The notes beneath the pieces are model-generated. The model saw only the letters and a list, made by a program, of their open reading frames with translations, ran no database searches and was not told the DNA's origin. Below are positions 15,702-23,855 of a stretch of DNA of 64,000 nt, piece after piece. The stretch comes from Streptomyces justiciae (GTDB lineage: Bacteria; Actinomycetota; Actinomycetes; Streptomycetales; Streptomycetaceae), in NCBI RefSeq assembly GCF_015163075.1, contig NZ_JADDXU010000011.1:62001-126000 (forward strand), read 5' to 3'. The position numbers and the translations under genes are program-made. The first letter of the stretch is position 1, and the number at the start of each line of letters is the position of its first letter.

Positions 15702-17897
15702 TCAGATCAACGCCTCGGCGGTGATGGGGAGTTCACGGATGCGTCGACCGGTGGCGTTGTGGACGGCGTTGGCGACGGCGGCCGCCACCCCGACCTGGAC
15801 GACCTCTCCGATCCCCTTGACGCCGAGCGGGTCGGCGTCGGGGTCCTCGCCCTCCAGGTAGATGGCCTTGAGGTCGCGGATGTCGGCGTTCACCGGGACG
15901 AGGTAGTCGGCGAGGCTCGCGTTGACGATCCGGCCGTCGCGGTGGTCGGTGACCGTGTGCTCAAGGAGGGCCTGTCCGATGCCGCCCACCATGCCGCCCA
16001 GCGCCTGGCTGTCCGCCAGCTTGGGGCTGACGATGCGGCCGACGTCGTACACCCCGAGCATCCGCCGCACCCGGACCAGGCCGAGGGTGGCGTCGACACC
16101 GACCTCGGTGAAGACCGCGCCGTAGGAGAAGTACGAGTGCCGCGCGGGTTCCGGTGCCCCGGCGTACGCGCCCACGGCCTCGAGGTGGGTGAGCTTGTTG
16201 CGGGTCAGCAGCCGCTGGTAGGTCTCGCCGCGGGCCGGGTCGTCCTGCACATGCAGTCGGCCGTTGCGGACGACGACGTCCTCGGCCTTGATGCCGTACA
16301 GCGGCGACTCCTCGTCCTCGACGGCGAGTTGGATCGCCCGGCCGCGGACCTTGTTGCACCCGTCGAGGACGGCGGAGCCGACGACCGTCATGGTCATCGA
16401 GCCGCCGTGCGGCGGGGTCGGCGGGTAGAGGGAGTCACCGAGCCGGAAGGTCACGTTGCGCATGGTCAGCCCGAGCGCGTCGGCGGCGACCTGGGTCTGG
16501 GAGGTGTAGGTGCCCGGCCCCATGTCGATCGTGGCCGCTTCCGCGACCGCGGTGCCGTCGGCGTCCAGGCGGACCCGGGCCTGCGCGGGGAAGCGCCCGG
16601 GGTCGTACACGGCCGCGGCCATGCCGAGCCCGACCAGCCAGTCGCCGTCCCGCGTCGAGCGGGGCTCGGGATTGCGCCGGTCCCAGCCGAACTCCCGGGC
16701 GCCGACGCTGTAGCACTCGCGCAGCCGACGCGTGGACCAGGGCAGCCCGTTCGACTCGTCCTCGGGCGGCTCGTTGCGCAGCCGCAGCTCGATCGGGTCG
16801 ACGCCCAGCCGGTTCGCGAGTTCGTCCATGGCCGACTCGATGGCGAACGACGCGCTGGCGAAGCCCGGACCGCGCATCCAGATCGGGGTGTTCACGTCCA
16901 GCGGTACCTTCCGGTACTCCTGGCTGACGTTGGGCGTGCTGTAGAACATCTGCCCGGCCAGCATGATGGCCTCTTCGAACTTCTCGTACGACGAGGTCTC
17001 CGCGTCCATCTCGTGCACCATGGCGGCGAGTCGGCCCCGCCGGTCGCTGCCGAGCCGCACCCGGTAGTCGTAGGAGGGCCGGAAGCCGGTGCCGAAGTAC
17101 ATCTGACGGCGGCTCAGGACGAGCTTGACGGGGCGCTTCAGCTCGCGCGCGGCGAGCGCGGCGACCACCGTGTGCGGCCAGCAGCGCAGCCCGCTGCCGA
17201 AACCGCCGCCGACGAACGGCGAGATGACCCGCACCGACTTCATCGGCAGGTCGAACACCGTGGAGAGTTCGGTCTGGGTGCCCACCACCCACTGGGTCTT
17301 GTCCCACACGGTCAGCCTGTCGCCGTTCCAGCGGGCGATGGTGGCGTGCGGCTCCATGGGGTTCTGGTGGTTGCGCGCCATGCGGTAGTCCAGGTCGAGC
17401 CGTACGGCCGCTTTGCGCAGCCCCGCCTCGGCGTCGCCGCGCGCGTACTTGGTCGGCTCGTCCGGCTGCGCCTCCGCCAGGTCGGTCGAGGGCTTCTGCG
17501 CGTCGTAGCCGACCTTCACCAGGCTCGCGCCGTGCTGCGCGGCCTCCAAGGTGGTGGCGACGACCACGGCGACCGGCTGACCGTGGAAGAGAACCTTGTC
17601 GTCCTGGAAGACGCGCAGCCGGCGGCCCTCCGGGTTGTTCGACCCGGGGTTGTCGAGGTAGGGCAGCTTCGGCGCGTTGCGGTGATGGATCACCCGCAGC
17701 ACGCCGGGGTGCTTCTCGGCGGCACCGGTGTCGAGGGAGGTGATACGACCCCGGCCGATGCTCGCGTCGACGAGGACCGCGTGCAGGACGCCGTCGACGT
17801 CGTGCTCGGCGGCGTACAGGGCCTTGCCGGTGACCTTCAGCCGTCCGTCCACACGGGACAGGGGGGCGCCGACGGCCGCCTGGGGCTGGGGACTCAC
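15702..17897 (-). CDS. paoC: Molybdenum-binding subunit of periplasmic-type aldehyde dehydrogenase
   Basis: A 731-residue large subunit of the xanthine oxidase family, the length of PaoC/YagR rather than full xanthine dehydrogenase. The molybdopterin-contact motif FVGGGFGSGL, the RGPGFASASFAIESAMDEL block and the C-terminal catalytic Glu in KGIGEVVQVG (about Glu698) are present. It should hydroxylate aldehydes to carboxylic acids. It overlaps the FAD-subunit gene by four bases (ATGA), so the two are translationally coupled. Substrates are unknown; E. coli PaoABC takes aromatic aldehydes. Confidence 0.92.
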   Translation of the reverse strand: MSPQPQAAVGAPLSRVDGRLKVTGKALYAAEHDVDGVLHAVLVDASIGRGRITSLDTGAAEKHPGVLRVIHHRNAPKLPYLDNPGSNNPEGRRLRVFQDDKVLFHGQPVAVVVATTLEAAQHGASLVKVGYDAQKPSTDLAEAQPDEPTKYARGDAEAGLRKAAVRLDLDYRMARNHQNPMEPHATIARWNGDRLTVWDKTQWVVGTQTELSTVFDLPMKSVRVISPFVGGGFGSGLRCWPHTVVAALAARELKRPVKLVLSRRQMYFGTGFRPSYDYRVRLGSDRRGRLAAMVHEMDAETSSYEKFEEAIMLAGQMFYSTPNVSQEYRKVPLDVNTPIWMRGPGFASASFAIESAMDELANRLGVDPIELRLRNEPPEDESNGLPWSTRRLRECYSVGAREFGWDRRNPEPRSTRDGDWLVGLGMAAAVYDPGRFPAQARVRLDADGTAVAEAATIDMGPGTYTSQTQVAADALGLTMRNVTFRLGDSLYPPTPPHGGSMTMTVVGSAVLDGCNKVRGRAIQLAVEDEESPLYGIKAEDVVVRNGRLHVQDDPARGETYQRLLTRNKLTHLEAVGAYAGAPEPARHSYFSYGAVFTEVGVDATLGLVRVRRMLGVYDVGRIVSPKLADSQALGGMVGGIGQALLEHTVTDHRDGRIVNASLADYLVPVNADIRDLKAIYLEGEDPDADPLGVKGIGEVVQVGVAAAVANAVHNATGRRIRELPITAEALI

Positions 17898-18874
17898 TTC
17901 GTACCTCCCACGACGCGCAGCTGACGCTCGACGGTCCGCTTGAGCAACTCGGGCTTGAATCCGTTGTGTTGCAGGGTCCGCGCCCCGTCGGCCGCCTTCT
18001 CCGCGGCGGCTGCCCAGAGGGCTGCCGAGGGGCGTTCGCCGATCAAGTGCCGCTCGACGGCCGGGAGTTTCCAGGGCACGGTGCCGACGCCTCCGGCGGC
18101 GACCTTCGCCTCGCGGATGATCCCGCCGCGGAGGTGCAGGGCGACGGCGGCCGAGGTGAGGGCGAACTCGTAGGACTGCCGGTCCCGGACCTTCAGGTAG
18201 CCGGACCTCAGCGGGCGCGGCAGCGCGGGGATCGCCACCGCCGTGATCAACTCGCCTGGCCGGAGGGCCTGTTCACGATTGGGGGTGCGTCCGGGCAGCA
18301 GCAGGAAGTCGGCGAAGGGGACACGGCGCTCCCCGTCCGGGCCGAGCAGGTGCACGGTCGCCTCCAGGGCGGCGAACGCCACGGCGACGTCGGAGGGGTG
18401 CGTGGCCACGCATGAGTCGGAGGTGCCGAGGATCGCGTGGGTGCGGTTGTGGCCCTTCAGCGCGGCGCAACCCGAGCCGGGCTCGCGCTTGTTGCAGGCG
18501 GCGGTGACGTCGCGGAAGTAGGTGCAGCGGGTGCGCTGCATGATGTTGCCGCCGAGGGTGGCCATGTTGCGCAGCTGGGCCGACGCGCTCAGTTCGAGCG
18601 ACGCGGAGATGACCGGATACAGGGCCCGCACTTTCGGGTGGGCGGCGGTCTCGGCCATCGTCACCAGCGCACCGATCCGCAGTCCGCCGCCCTCGGTCGC
18701 CCTGACCTCCCGCAGCGGGAGGCCGCTGATGTCGACGAGGGTCTCGGGGCGTTCGACGGTCTCGCGCATCAGGTCGACGAGCGTGGTGCCGCCTGCGATG
18801 TAACGCCCGCCGCGGCGACCGGCGTTGAGGGCCTCACGGGTGTCGGAGGCTCGGGTGTAGGAGAAAGGATGCAT
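17894..18874 (-). CDS. paoB: FAD-binding subunit with extra 4Fe-4S motif
   Basis: A 326-residue FAD subunit of the molybdenum hydroxylase family, with the FAD loop RYIAGGTTLVDLM (residues 24-36) and LGGNIMQRTRC (107-117). Cys117, Cys127, Cys136 and Cys155 lie in an insertion reading CTYFRDVTAACNKREPGSGC and onward, the segment that in PaoB holds an additional 4Fe-4S cluster absent from ordinary CoxM-type subunits. It passes electrons between the iron-sulfur subunit and FAD. Four bases separate it from paoA and it overlaps paoC. Confidence 0.92.
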   Translation of the reverse strand: MHPFSYTRASDTREALNAGRRGGRYIAGGTTLVDLMRETVERPETLVDISGLPLREVRATEGGGLRIGALVTMAETAAHPKVRALYPVISASLELSASAQLRNMATLGGNIMQRTRCTYFRDVTAACNKREPGSGCAALKGHNRTHAILGTSDSCVATHPSDVAVAFAALEATVHLLGPDGERRVPFADFLLLPGRTPNREQALRPGELITAVAIPALPRPLRSGYLKVRDRQSYEFALTSAAVALHLRGGIIREAKVAAGGVGTVPWKLPAVERHLIGERPSAALWAAAAEKAADGARTLQHNGFKPELLKRTVERQLRVVGGTK

Positions 18875-18877
18875 GGT

Positions 18878-19519
18878 TCACTTCCCCGCCGTCTGCTCGA
18901 CCGCGCGCACGATCTTCACGTAGCAGCCGCAGCGGCAGATGTTGCCGCTCATCCACTCCCGGATCTCCTCCGGGGTGTCGGCGTGGCCTTCCTTGATGCA
19001 GCCGACGCCGGACATGATCTGCCCCGGCGTGCAGTAGCCGCACTGGAAGGCGTCCTCGTCGATGAACGCCTGCTGCAACGGATGCAGTCGGTCCCCGTCG
19101 GCGAGGCCCTCGATGGTCGTGACCTCGGCACCCTCCAACCGAACCGCCAGCGTCAGACAGGAGTTGACCCGCCGACCGTCGACGAGGACCGTGCACGCCC
19201 CGCAGGCACCCGCATTGCAGCCTTTCTTGGCGCCGCTCAGGTCGAGGTGCTCGCGCAGCAGGTCGAGGAGCGAGGTGCGGTTGTCCACCGTCACGGTCCG
19301 CCGGGTGCCGTTGACCGTCAGGGAGACCCGGCTGACGGGCGCCACGGCGGCCGCCGCGTCCTCCGAGCCGACCAGGACCGATCCCCCGATCACGCCGCCC
19401 GCGACGGCGACCCCGCCTACCGCGGTGGTGGCGGCGATGAAGGTGCGCCGGGTGGGTGCGGAGGGGAGCGCCTCAGGTTCGGCGGGAGGTGGGGCGGCGG
19501 ACACGGGTTCAGTGGACAT
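18878..19519 (-). CDS. paoA: 2Fe-2S subunit with Tat signal
   Basis: A 213-residue small subunit. Residues 24-45 form a twin-arginine signal (TRRTFIAATTAVGG and a hydrophobic run), so the assembled complex is likely exported folded. The plant-type 2Fe-2S cluster uses Cys101, 106, 109 and 121; the second, CxxC/CxC cluster uses Cys160, 163, 195 and 197 (CGYC, ICRCGC). These are the two clusters of the xanthine oxidase family. It heads the paoABC set and follows the alcohol dehydrogenase gene by 45 bases, so alcohol-to-aldehyde-to-acid oxidation by one operon is an attractive inference. Confidence 0.92.
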   Translation of the reverse strand: MSTEPVSAAPPPAEPEALPSAPTRRTFIAATTAVGGVAVAGGVIGGSVLVGSEDAAAAVAPVSRVSLTVNGTRRTVTVDNRTSLLDLLREHLDLSGAKKGCNAGACGACTVLVDGRRVNSCLTLAVRLEGAEVTTIEGLADGDRLHPLQQAFIDEDAFQCGYCTPGQIMSGVGCIKEGHADTPEEIREWMSGNICRCGCYVKIVRAVEQTAGK

Positions 19520-19564
19520 AGGTGCTCCTTCGCGTGACAGGGCAGCAGGGCGGGGAGGAGGTCT

Positions 19565-20608
19565 TCAGCCGTTGACCAGGACCTTGAGGGTCTTGCGGTC
19601 GGCCATGTCCTGGTAGCCGGCCGGGACGCCGTCGAGGCCGGTGGTGACGTCGAAGACCTTGCCGGGCTCGATGGCGCCGCTGAGGATGTCGGGCAGCAGT
19701 TCCTCGATGTAGGCGCGCACCGGCGCGGGGCCGCCGGCGAGGCGGATGTTGTGGCGGAAGAGGCTGCCGAAGCCGATCGGGGCCTCCTCGTACTGCGGGA
19801 CGCCGACCCGGCTGATCACGCCGCCCGGGCGGACGACGCCGACGGACTGCTGGTAGGCGGGCAGGTTGCCGACACACTCCAGGACCACGTGCGTGCCCTC
19901 TCCGCCGGTGAGCTCCCGTACCTGGGCGATGCCTTCGTCGCCTCGTGCGGAGACCACGTCGGTGGCGCCGAACTCCCGGCCGAGGTCGGTGCGCGCCTGG
20001 TGCCGGCCCATGAGGATGATCTGCTCGGCGCCCAGCCGCCTGGCCGACAGCACGCCCAGCAGGCCGACCGCGCCGTCGCCGATCACGGTGACGCTGGTGC
20101 GCTCGCTGACGCCGCCCGCGACGGCGGCGTGGTAGCCGGTGCCGAGCACGTCCGAGAGCGTCAGCAGGGAGGGGATGAGGGCGGAGTCCGGGGCGACGGG
20201 GAGCTTGACGAGGGTGCCGTCTGCGAGCGGGACGCGGACCGCCTCGGCCTGGCCGCCCTCGTCCGGCAGGCCGTCCCAGAAGTTGGCCTGGGCGTGGGCG
20301 CAGGAGGTGTGCAGGCCCTCGCGGCAGAACGCGCAGGTGTTGTCCGAGATGGCGAACGGGGCGACGACCAGGTCCCCGCGCTTGACGGTGCTCACCTCGG
20401 AGCCGGTGTCCTCGATGACGCCGATGAACTCGTGCCCCATCCGCGCGGGACCGTCCTCGGGCTTCGCCGAGGCGTAGGGCCACAGGTCGCTGCCGCAGAT
20501 ACAGGACGCGGTGATCCGGACCAGGGCGTCGGTGGGGTGCTTGATGACGGAGTCCGGGACGTTCTCGACACGGACGTCGCCTGCGCCGTACAGGAGGGTT
20601 GCGCGCAT
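19565..20608 (-). CDS. Zinc-dependent alcohol dehydrogenase
   Basis: Starting at MRATLLYGAGDVRVE behind GGAGA, 347 residues. Catalytic zinc ligands are Cys38 (CICGSDLW) and His59 (MGHE). The structural site is the short form Cys92, Cys95 and Cys103 (CAFCREGLHTSC), usual in this subfamily. The dinucleotide loop is VTVIGDGAVGLLGVLSA. It is probably the first gene of the paoABC operon and may supply the aldehyde that complex oxidises. It is divergent from the XRE regulator, with repeated motifs in the shared intergenic region. Confidence 0.9.
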   Translation of the reverse strand: MRATLLYGAGDVRVENVPDSVIKHPTDALVRITASCICGSDLWPYASAKPEDGPARMGHEFIGVIEDTGSEVSTVKRGDLVVAPFAISDNTCAFCREGLHTSCAHAQANFWDGLPDEGGQAEAVRVPLADGTLVKLPVAPDSALIPSLLTLSDVLGTGYHAAVAGGVSERTSVTVIGDGAVGLLGVLSARRLGAEQIILMGRHQARTDLGREFGATDVVSARGDEGIAQVRELTGGEGTHVVLECVGNLPAYQQSVGVVRPGGVISRVGVPQYEEAPIGFGSLFRHNIRLAGGPAPVRAYIEELLPDILSGAIEPGKVFDVTTGLDGVPAGYQDMADRKTLKVLVNG

Positions 20609-20694
20609 GATCTGTTCTCCGGTGGTGGTACGTGATGCGGGTGTTGCCGGTGCACTCCACGAAACCGGGCTCGCCACGGAGGAGGAAGGTCGTG

Positions 20695-20723
20695 TTTATG
20701 GGGGGTATAACCTCAACCCCCAA
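20695..20723. repeat. Intergenic repeat copy 1 (operator candidate)
   Basis: This copy begins TTTATGGGGGGTATAACC and ends in ACCCCC, giving GGGGGT/ACCCCC inverted ends (20701-20706, 20716-20721). It lies about 90 bases upstream of the alcohol dehydrogenase start. A second copy starts 115 bases further on. Confidence 0.5.
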
Positions 20724-20809
20724 GCGGCCGCCGATGATTGACGCGGCGCTCCCCCGTCGACTGTGTCGACGCTACGCAAGGCCCCTGATGGGCCGACGCC
20801 GGCGCCGCA

Positions 20810-20840
20810 TTTATGGGGGGTACAAGCTCGACCTCCCTAA
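20810..20840. repeat. Intergenic repeat copy 2 (operator candidate)
   Basis: It begins TTTATGGGGGGTACAAGCTC, matching copy 1 in the first 13 bases and then at most positions through about base 24. It ends about 20-30 bases before the XRE regulator start, so this copy is placed for autoregulation. Confidence 0.5.
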
Positions 20841-20868
20841 ACGCCACGGGATCGCTACCGTGGACGAA

Positions 20869-21774
20869 ATGGACCAACGACCCGACAACCGCACCGAGAT
20901 CCGGGACTTCCTCGCCAGTCGCCGCGCCAAGATCACCCCGGAGGAGGTCGGGCTGCCCACCAGCGGCCGACGCCGGGTCCCGGGACTACGGCGTGAAGAG
21001 GTCGCGGTCCTGGCCGGGGTGAGCACCGAGTGGTACACGCGGCTGGAGAAGGGCCACATCAGCGGGGTGTCGGAAGACGTCGTAGAAGCAGTGGCGCAGG
21101 CATTGCAGCTCGACGATGACGAACGCACCTACCTGTTCGACCTGGCCCGGGCAGCCCGACCCGCGCGGCGCACCCCCACCCGCCGCAAGGACGTCCCGAT
21201 CCCGCCCCGCATCCAGTGGATGCTCGACTCCATGACGATGGCCTCCGCACACGTGCACAACGGCCGCCAGGACATCGTCGCCAACAACCCGCTGGCACGA
21301 GCCCTGTTCGCGCCGATGTTCGACAGCAACACCACCGACAGACGCGGTCGTCCCAACTTCGCGCGCTACATCTTCCTGGACCCGGACTCCCAGCACTTCT
21401 TCGTCGACTGGGACAAGGCCGCTGGTGTGACCGCCGCGTTGCTGCGCGCCGAAGCCGGACGCGAGCCCCACGACCGGGCGCTGCGCGACCTCATCGGCGA
21501 CCTGTCCACGCTCAGCCCGGAGTTCCGCGCACTGTGGGCGGCCCACGACGTCCGCATTCAACACGACGGCGTCAAGAAGTTCCGCCACCCCGAGGTCGGC
21601 TCCCTGGAACTCACCTACCAGGGCATGCAGTTGCCCCTCTCCGACCGGGCTGTGCATGGCCTGACCATCTACGCGGCGGAGCCTGGCACCCCTTCCGAAG
21701 ACCGCTTCAAGCTCCTCACCAGCCTGGCGGTCACCCAGTCCCCGACCACGGACGACGAACCCCGGAGGATCTAG
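20869..21774 (+). CDS. XRE/MmyB-family transcriptional regulator
   Basis: A 301-residue protein from ATG at 20869 (an in-frame GTG at 20860 is an alternative). Residues 8-90 form a Cro/C1-type helix-turn-helix with the family signature VPGLRREEVAVLAGVSTEWYTRLEKG. The remaining 200 residues match the MmyB-like ligand-binding domain, including ARALFAPMF and DVRIHDG-like blocks. These regulators are typically encoded next to, and divergent from, an oxidoreductase they control. Here that is the zinc alcohol dehydrogenase at 19565-20608. Two repeats in the shared promoter region are the likely binding sites. Confidence 0.9.
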   Translation: MDQRPDNRTEIRDFLASRRAKITPEEVGLPTSGRRRVPGLRREEVAVLAGVSTEWYTRLEKGHISGVSEDVVEAVAQALQLDDDERTYLFDLARAARPARRTPTRRKDVPIPPRIQWMLDSMTMASAHVHNGRQDIVANNPLARALFAPMFDSNTTDRRGRPNFARYIFLDPDSQHFFVDWDKAAGVTAALLRAEAGREPHDRALRDLIGDLSTLSPEFRALWAAHDVRIQHDGVKKFRHPEVGSLELTYQGMQLPLSDRAVHGLTIYAAEPGTPSEDRFKLLTSLAVTQSPTTDDEPRRI

Positions 21775-21799
21775 CCGTCAGGCGTGGATTCCGCCGCCC

Positions 21800-21988
21800 G
21801 GTTCCTGGAGCTCCGCCCTCACCATCTCGGCCTTCAACCTCGGCACTGCGGCCGGCTCCTGGGTCGCCGGCCTCGCGCTCGACTCCTCGGTGGGCGCCAC
21901 CGGGCCCGCGATGGCGGGCACGGCGATCGCCGTGCTCACCCTCGTCCCCACCATCGCCATGCCCCGCGCGGCAGCCGTCACCGGCTGA
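21800..21988 (+). pseudogene. C-terminal remnant of an MFS transporter
   Basis: A reading frame ending TGA at 21986-21988 gives SSALTISAFNLGTAAGSWVA followed by a Leu/Ala/Val-rich segment ending TIAMPRAAAVTG. This is the eleventh-to-twelfth helix region of DHA1-type MFS proteins; the intact MFS at 47887 has SAFNLANAGGAWLGGLA at the equivalent place. No start or N-terminal two thirds are present. The remnant begins directly after the XRE gene, so the rest of the transporter was deleted or replaced. Confidence 0.65.
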
Positions 21989-22008
21989 CGCCGCGGCGGA
22001 CGGCGGCG

Positions 22009-22938
22009 CTACCCAGCCGACCGGCCGGTCACCGCACTGTGCACGACATACGCGGCCGCCACATCCAGCACCGCGTGCCCGGTGGACTTGTACACGGTGA
22101 GCTCGGCCGGAGTGCGTCGGCCGGGGGCCGAGCCGTCGAGGACCGCGCCCAAGAGGCTGACGGTCCGGTCCGGCGGGAGGCCCTGCAGTTCGTGGGCGCC
22201 GGAGGGCGGTGGGGTGGCGGCGGCTCCGGGCCACTCGGCGTAGAGCGTCGCGTCCTGGACGGTGGCGGCGTCGAGTTCGTGGCCTTGGGAGCCGCCGACC
22301 GAGCTCACGTGGGTGCCCGGCGCCAGCCATGCACGGCGTAGGACAGGGGTGGTGGCGCCGGTGCAGCAGTAGACTGTGGCCGCCTGTCGTACGGCCTTCT
22401 CGATGCCGTCGGCCGCGCGGCCCGCGGGGTGCAGGGCGGCCGTCGCGCGAGCCGCGTCGGGGTCGCGGCCCACCACGGTGACGGGCTCGTCGGGCCGCAG
22501 CACGGCCAGCAGGCCGACCTGCGCGCGGGCCTGCACGCCGGTGCCCACGACGACGACGGGACCGGGGCGGGCCAGGGCCAGGGCACTGTGGGTGGCGGAC
22601 GCCGCGGTGCGCCAGGCGGTGATGGGCTCGGCGTCCATCACGGCCAGGGGGCGGCCGTCCTCGGGGTCGAAGAGGGCGACGATGCCACGGTGGGTGCTGC
22701 GGCCGGGGTGTGTGGGGTCGGCGAACACCGTCACCAGTTTCGCGGCGAGGCCCTGCCCGGGGACGTATCCCGGCATGGCCCCCAGCAACCCGTGCGGGGT
22801 GAAGGCGGCCGAGCGCGGCGGCGCCGAAGCCCGGTCCTGCGCCACGGCGACAAGCGCGTCGGCGACGGCGGCCATGAGACGACGCGGGTCGAGAGCGGCC
22901 AACGTGGCGGCCGCGTCGAGCACGAGCAGCTCGGTCAT
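22009..22938 (-). CDS. Ornithine cyclodeaminase/mu-crystallin family protein
   Basis: A 309-residue NAD(P)-binding protein. The Rossmann loop VVVVGTGVQARAQVGLLA is near residues 127-144, and the family signatures ITAWRTAASA (about 105-114) and TVYKSTGHAVLDVA (near the C-terminus) are present. Members include ornithine cyclodeaminase, ketimine reductases and imino-acid or opine dehydrogenases; which one applies is not clear. It overlaps the IclR gene by four bases (ATGA) and is probably co-translated with it. It is divergent from peptidase-type genes, so a role in using amino acids released from a dipeptide-like compound is an inference. Confidence 0.88.
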   Translation of the reverse strand: MTELLVLDAAATLAALDPRRLMAAVADALVAVAQDRASAPPRSAAFTPHGLLGAMPGYVPGQGLAAKLVTVFADPTHPGRSTHRGIVALFDPEDGRPLAVMDAEPITAWRTAASATHSALALARPGPVVVVGTGVQARAQVGLLAVLRPDEPVTVVGRDPDAARATAALHPAGRAADGIEKAVRQAATVYCCTGATTPVLRRAWLAPGTHVSSVGGSQGHELDAATVQDATLYAEWPGAAATPPPSGAHELQGLPPDRTVSLLGAVLDGSAPGRRTPAELTVYKSTGHAVLDVAAAYVVHSAVTGRSAG

Positions 22939-23714
22939 ACGTCGGCCTCCCCGCCGGCCCGGGACAACAGGCCGGTCAGTGTGTCGACGGCCGCGGCGAG
23001 CGCGTCGCGCAGCGTCGGCAGGTGTTCCTCGTCGATCTCGGCAGCGGGCCCGACGAGGGTGATCGCGCAGACGGGCGCCCCGGGGACGGGTACGACCGCT
23101 CGGCTGACGGACGCCACGAACTGGTCGTTGCGCCCGTGTTCGACGGCGTGACCGGCGGCCTCGGCCCGGGCGATGTCCGCGAGCAGACCGGTGTCCCCGT
23201 CGAGGGGATGCCCCTGCGCGCGGGCCGCGTCGAGATAGGGGCCGCGCGCCTCGGGCGTGAGCGCGGCGACCAGGGCGAGCGGCCCGGCGAAGCGGTGGGC
23301 GGGCAGCCGGTCGCCGAGCAGGGTGCTGATCATGGCGAGACGGTCCGGCCGGACGACGTCCACCACACGCGAGCCGTCACTCTCCAGGACCTGGAGGTTG
23401 GCCATCAGACCGGTCTGCGCGGAGAGCTTCTCCAGCACCGGACGGGCCACCGAGGTCAGGGAGTTGTGGGCGGCCCGCGCCGAGAGCAGGAGTACGGCCG
23501 TCCCGGGCAGATAGCGGTCGTCGGCGCGCAGGACCCAGCCGCGCCGGACCAGGTCCACGAGGATCCGGTACGCGGTGGCCCGGTGCAGTCCGACCTCGTC
23601 GGCGAGCTCCGTGAGCCGGGGCGGCCGGGGCGCCCGGCCGACCGCCTCGATCAGGTCCAGCGCTTTGTCCACGGCCGTACGCGGCGCTTGTCGCACTTGC
23701 GGCGCTTGTGGCAT
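22935..23714 (-). CDS. IclR-family transcriptional regulator
   Basis: A 259-residue IclR protein. The winged helix-turn-helix covers about residues 12-75 (ALDLIEAVGR to LTELADEVGLHRATAYRILVDLVRRGWV), and the effector-binding domain includes MANLQVLESDGSRVVDVVRP and a C-terminal ITLVGPAAEI block. The ATG at 23712-23714 has GGAAGG six bases upstream. It is coupled to the ornithine cyclodeaminase-like gene and divergent from the amidohydrolase. The inverted repeat at 23814-23834 in the shared promoter is its probable operator. Confidence 0.9.
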   Translation of the reverse strand: MPQAPQVRQAPRTAVDKALDLIEAVGRAPRPPRLTELADEVGLHRATAYRILVDLVRRGWVLRADDRYLPGTAVLLLSARAAHNSLTSVARPVLEKLSAQTGLMANLQVLESDGSRVVDVVRPDRLAMISTLLGDRLPAHRFAGPLALVAALTPEARGPYLDAARAQGHPLDGDTGLLADIARAEAAGHAVEHGRNDQFVASVSRAVVPVPGAPVCAITLVGPAAEIDEEHLPTLRDALAAAVDTLTGLLSRAGGEADV

Positions 23715-23813
23715 CGACACCCTTCCGGCAGTTGCGTGTGGAGCCTGCCGGTGGGGCGTGTCGCCCGCCGGACTCCGGGGGTAGGGTACCGGTTGTTTCA
23801 TCGACCGAGAGCA

Positions 23814-23834
23814 TTGTTACCTACAGCGTAACAA
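23814..23834. promoter_or_regulatory. Inverted repeat TTGTTAC-7-GTAACAA, likely IclR operator
   Basis: TTGTTAC and GTAACAA are exact reverse complements separated by seven bases, in an AT-richer pocket about 20 bases before the amidohydrolase start and about 100 bases before the IclR start. Its position suits control of both divergent units. Confidence 0.6.
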
Positions 23835-23855
23835 CGATGCACTACCGAGGGAGTG

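Noticed and set aside
15606..17924. A 772-codon plus-strand open frame opposite paoC
   Set aside because: It is antisense to a molybdenum subunit with full family motifs, and its own product is low complexity.
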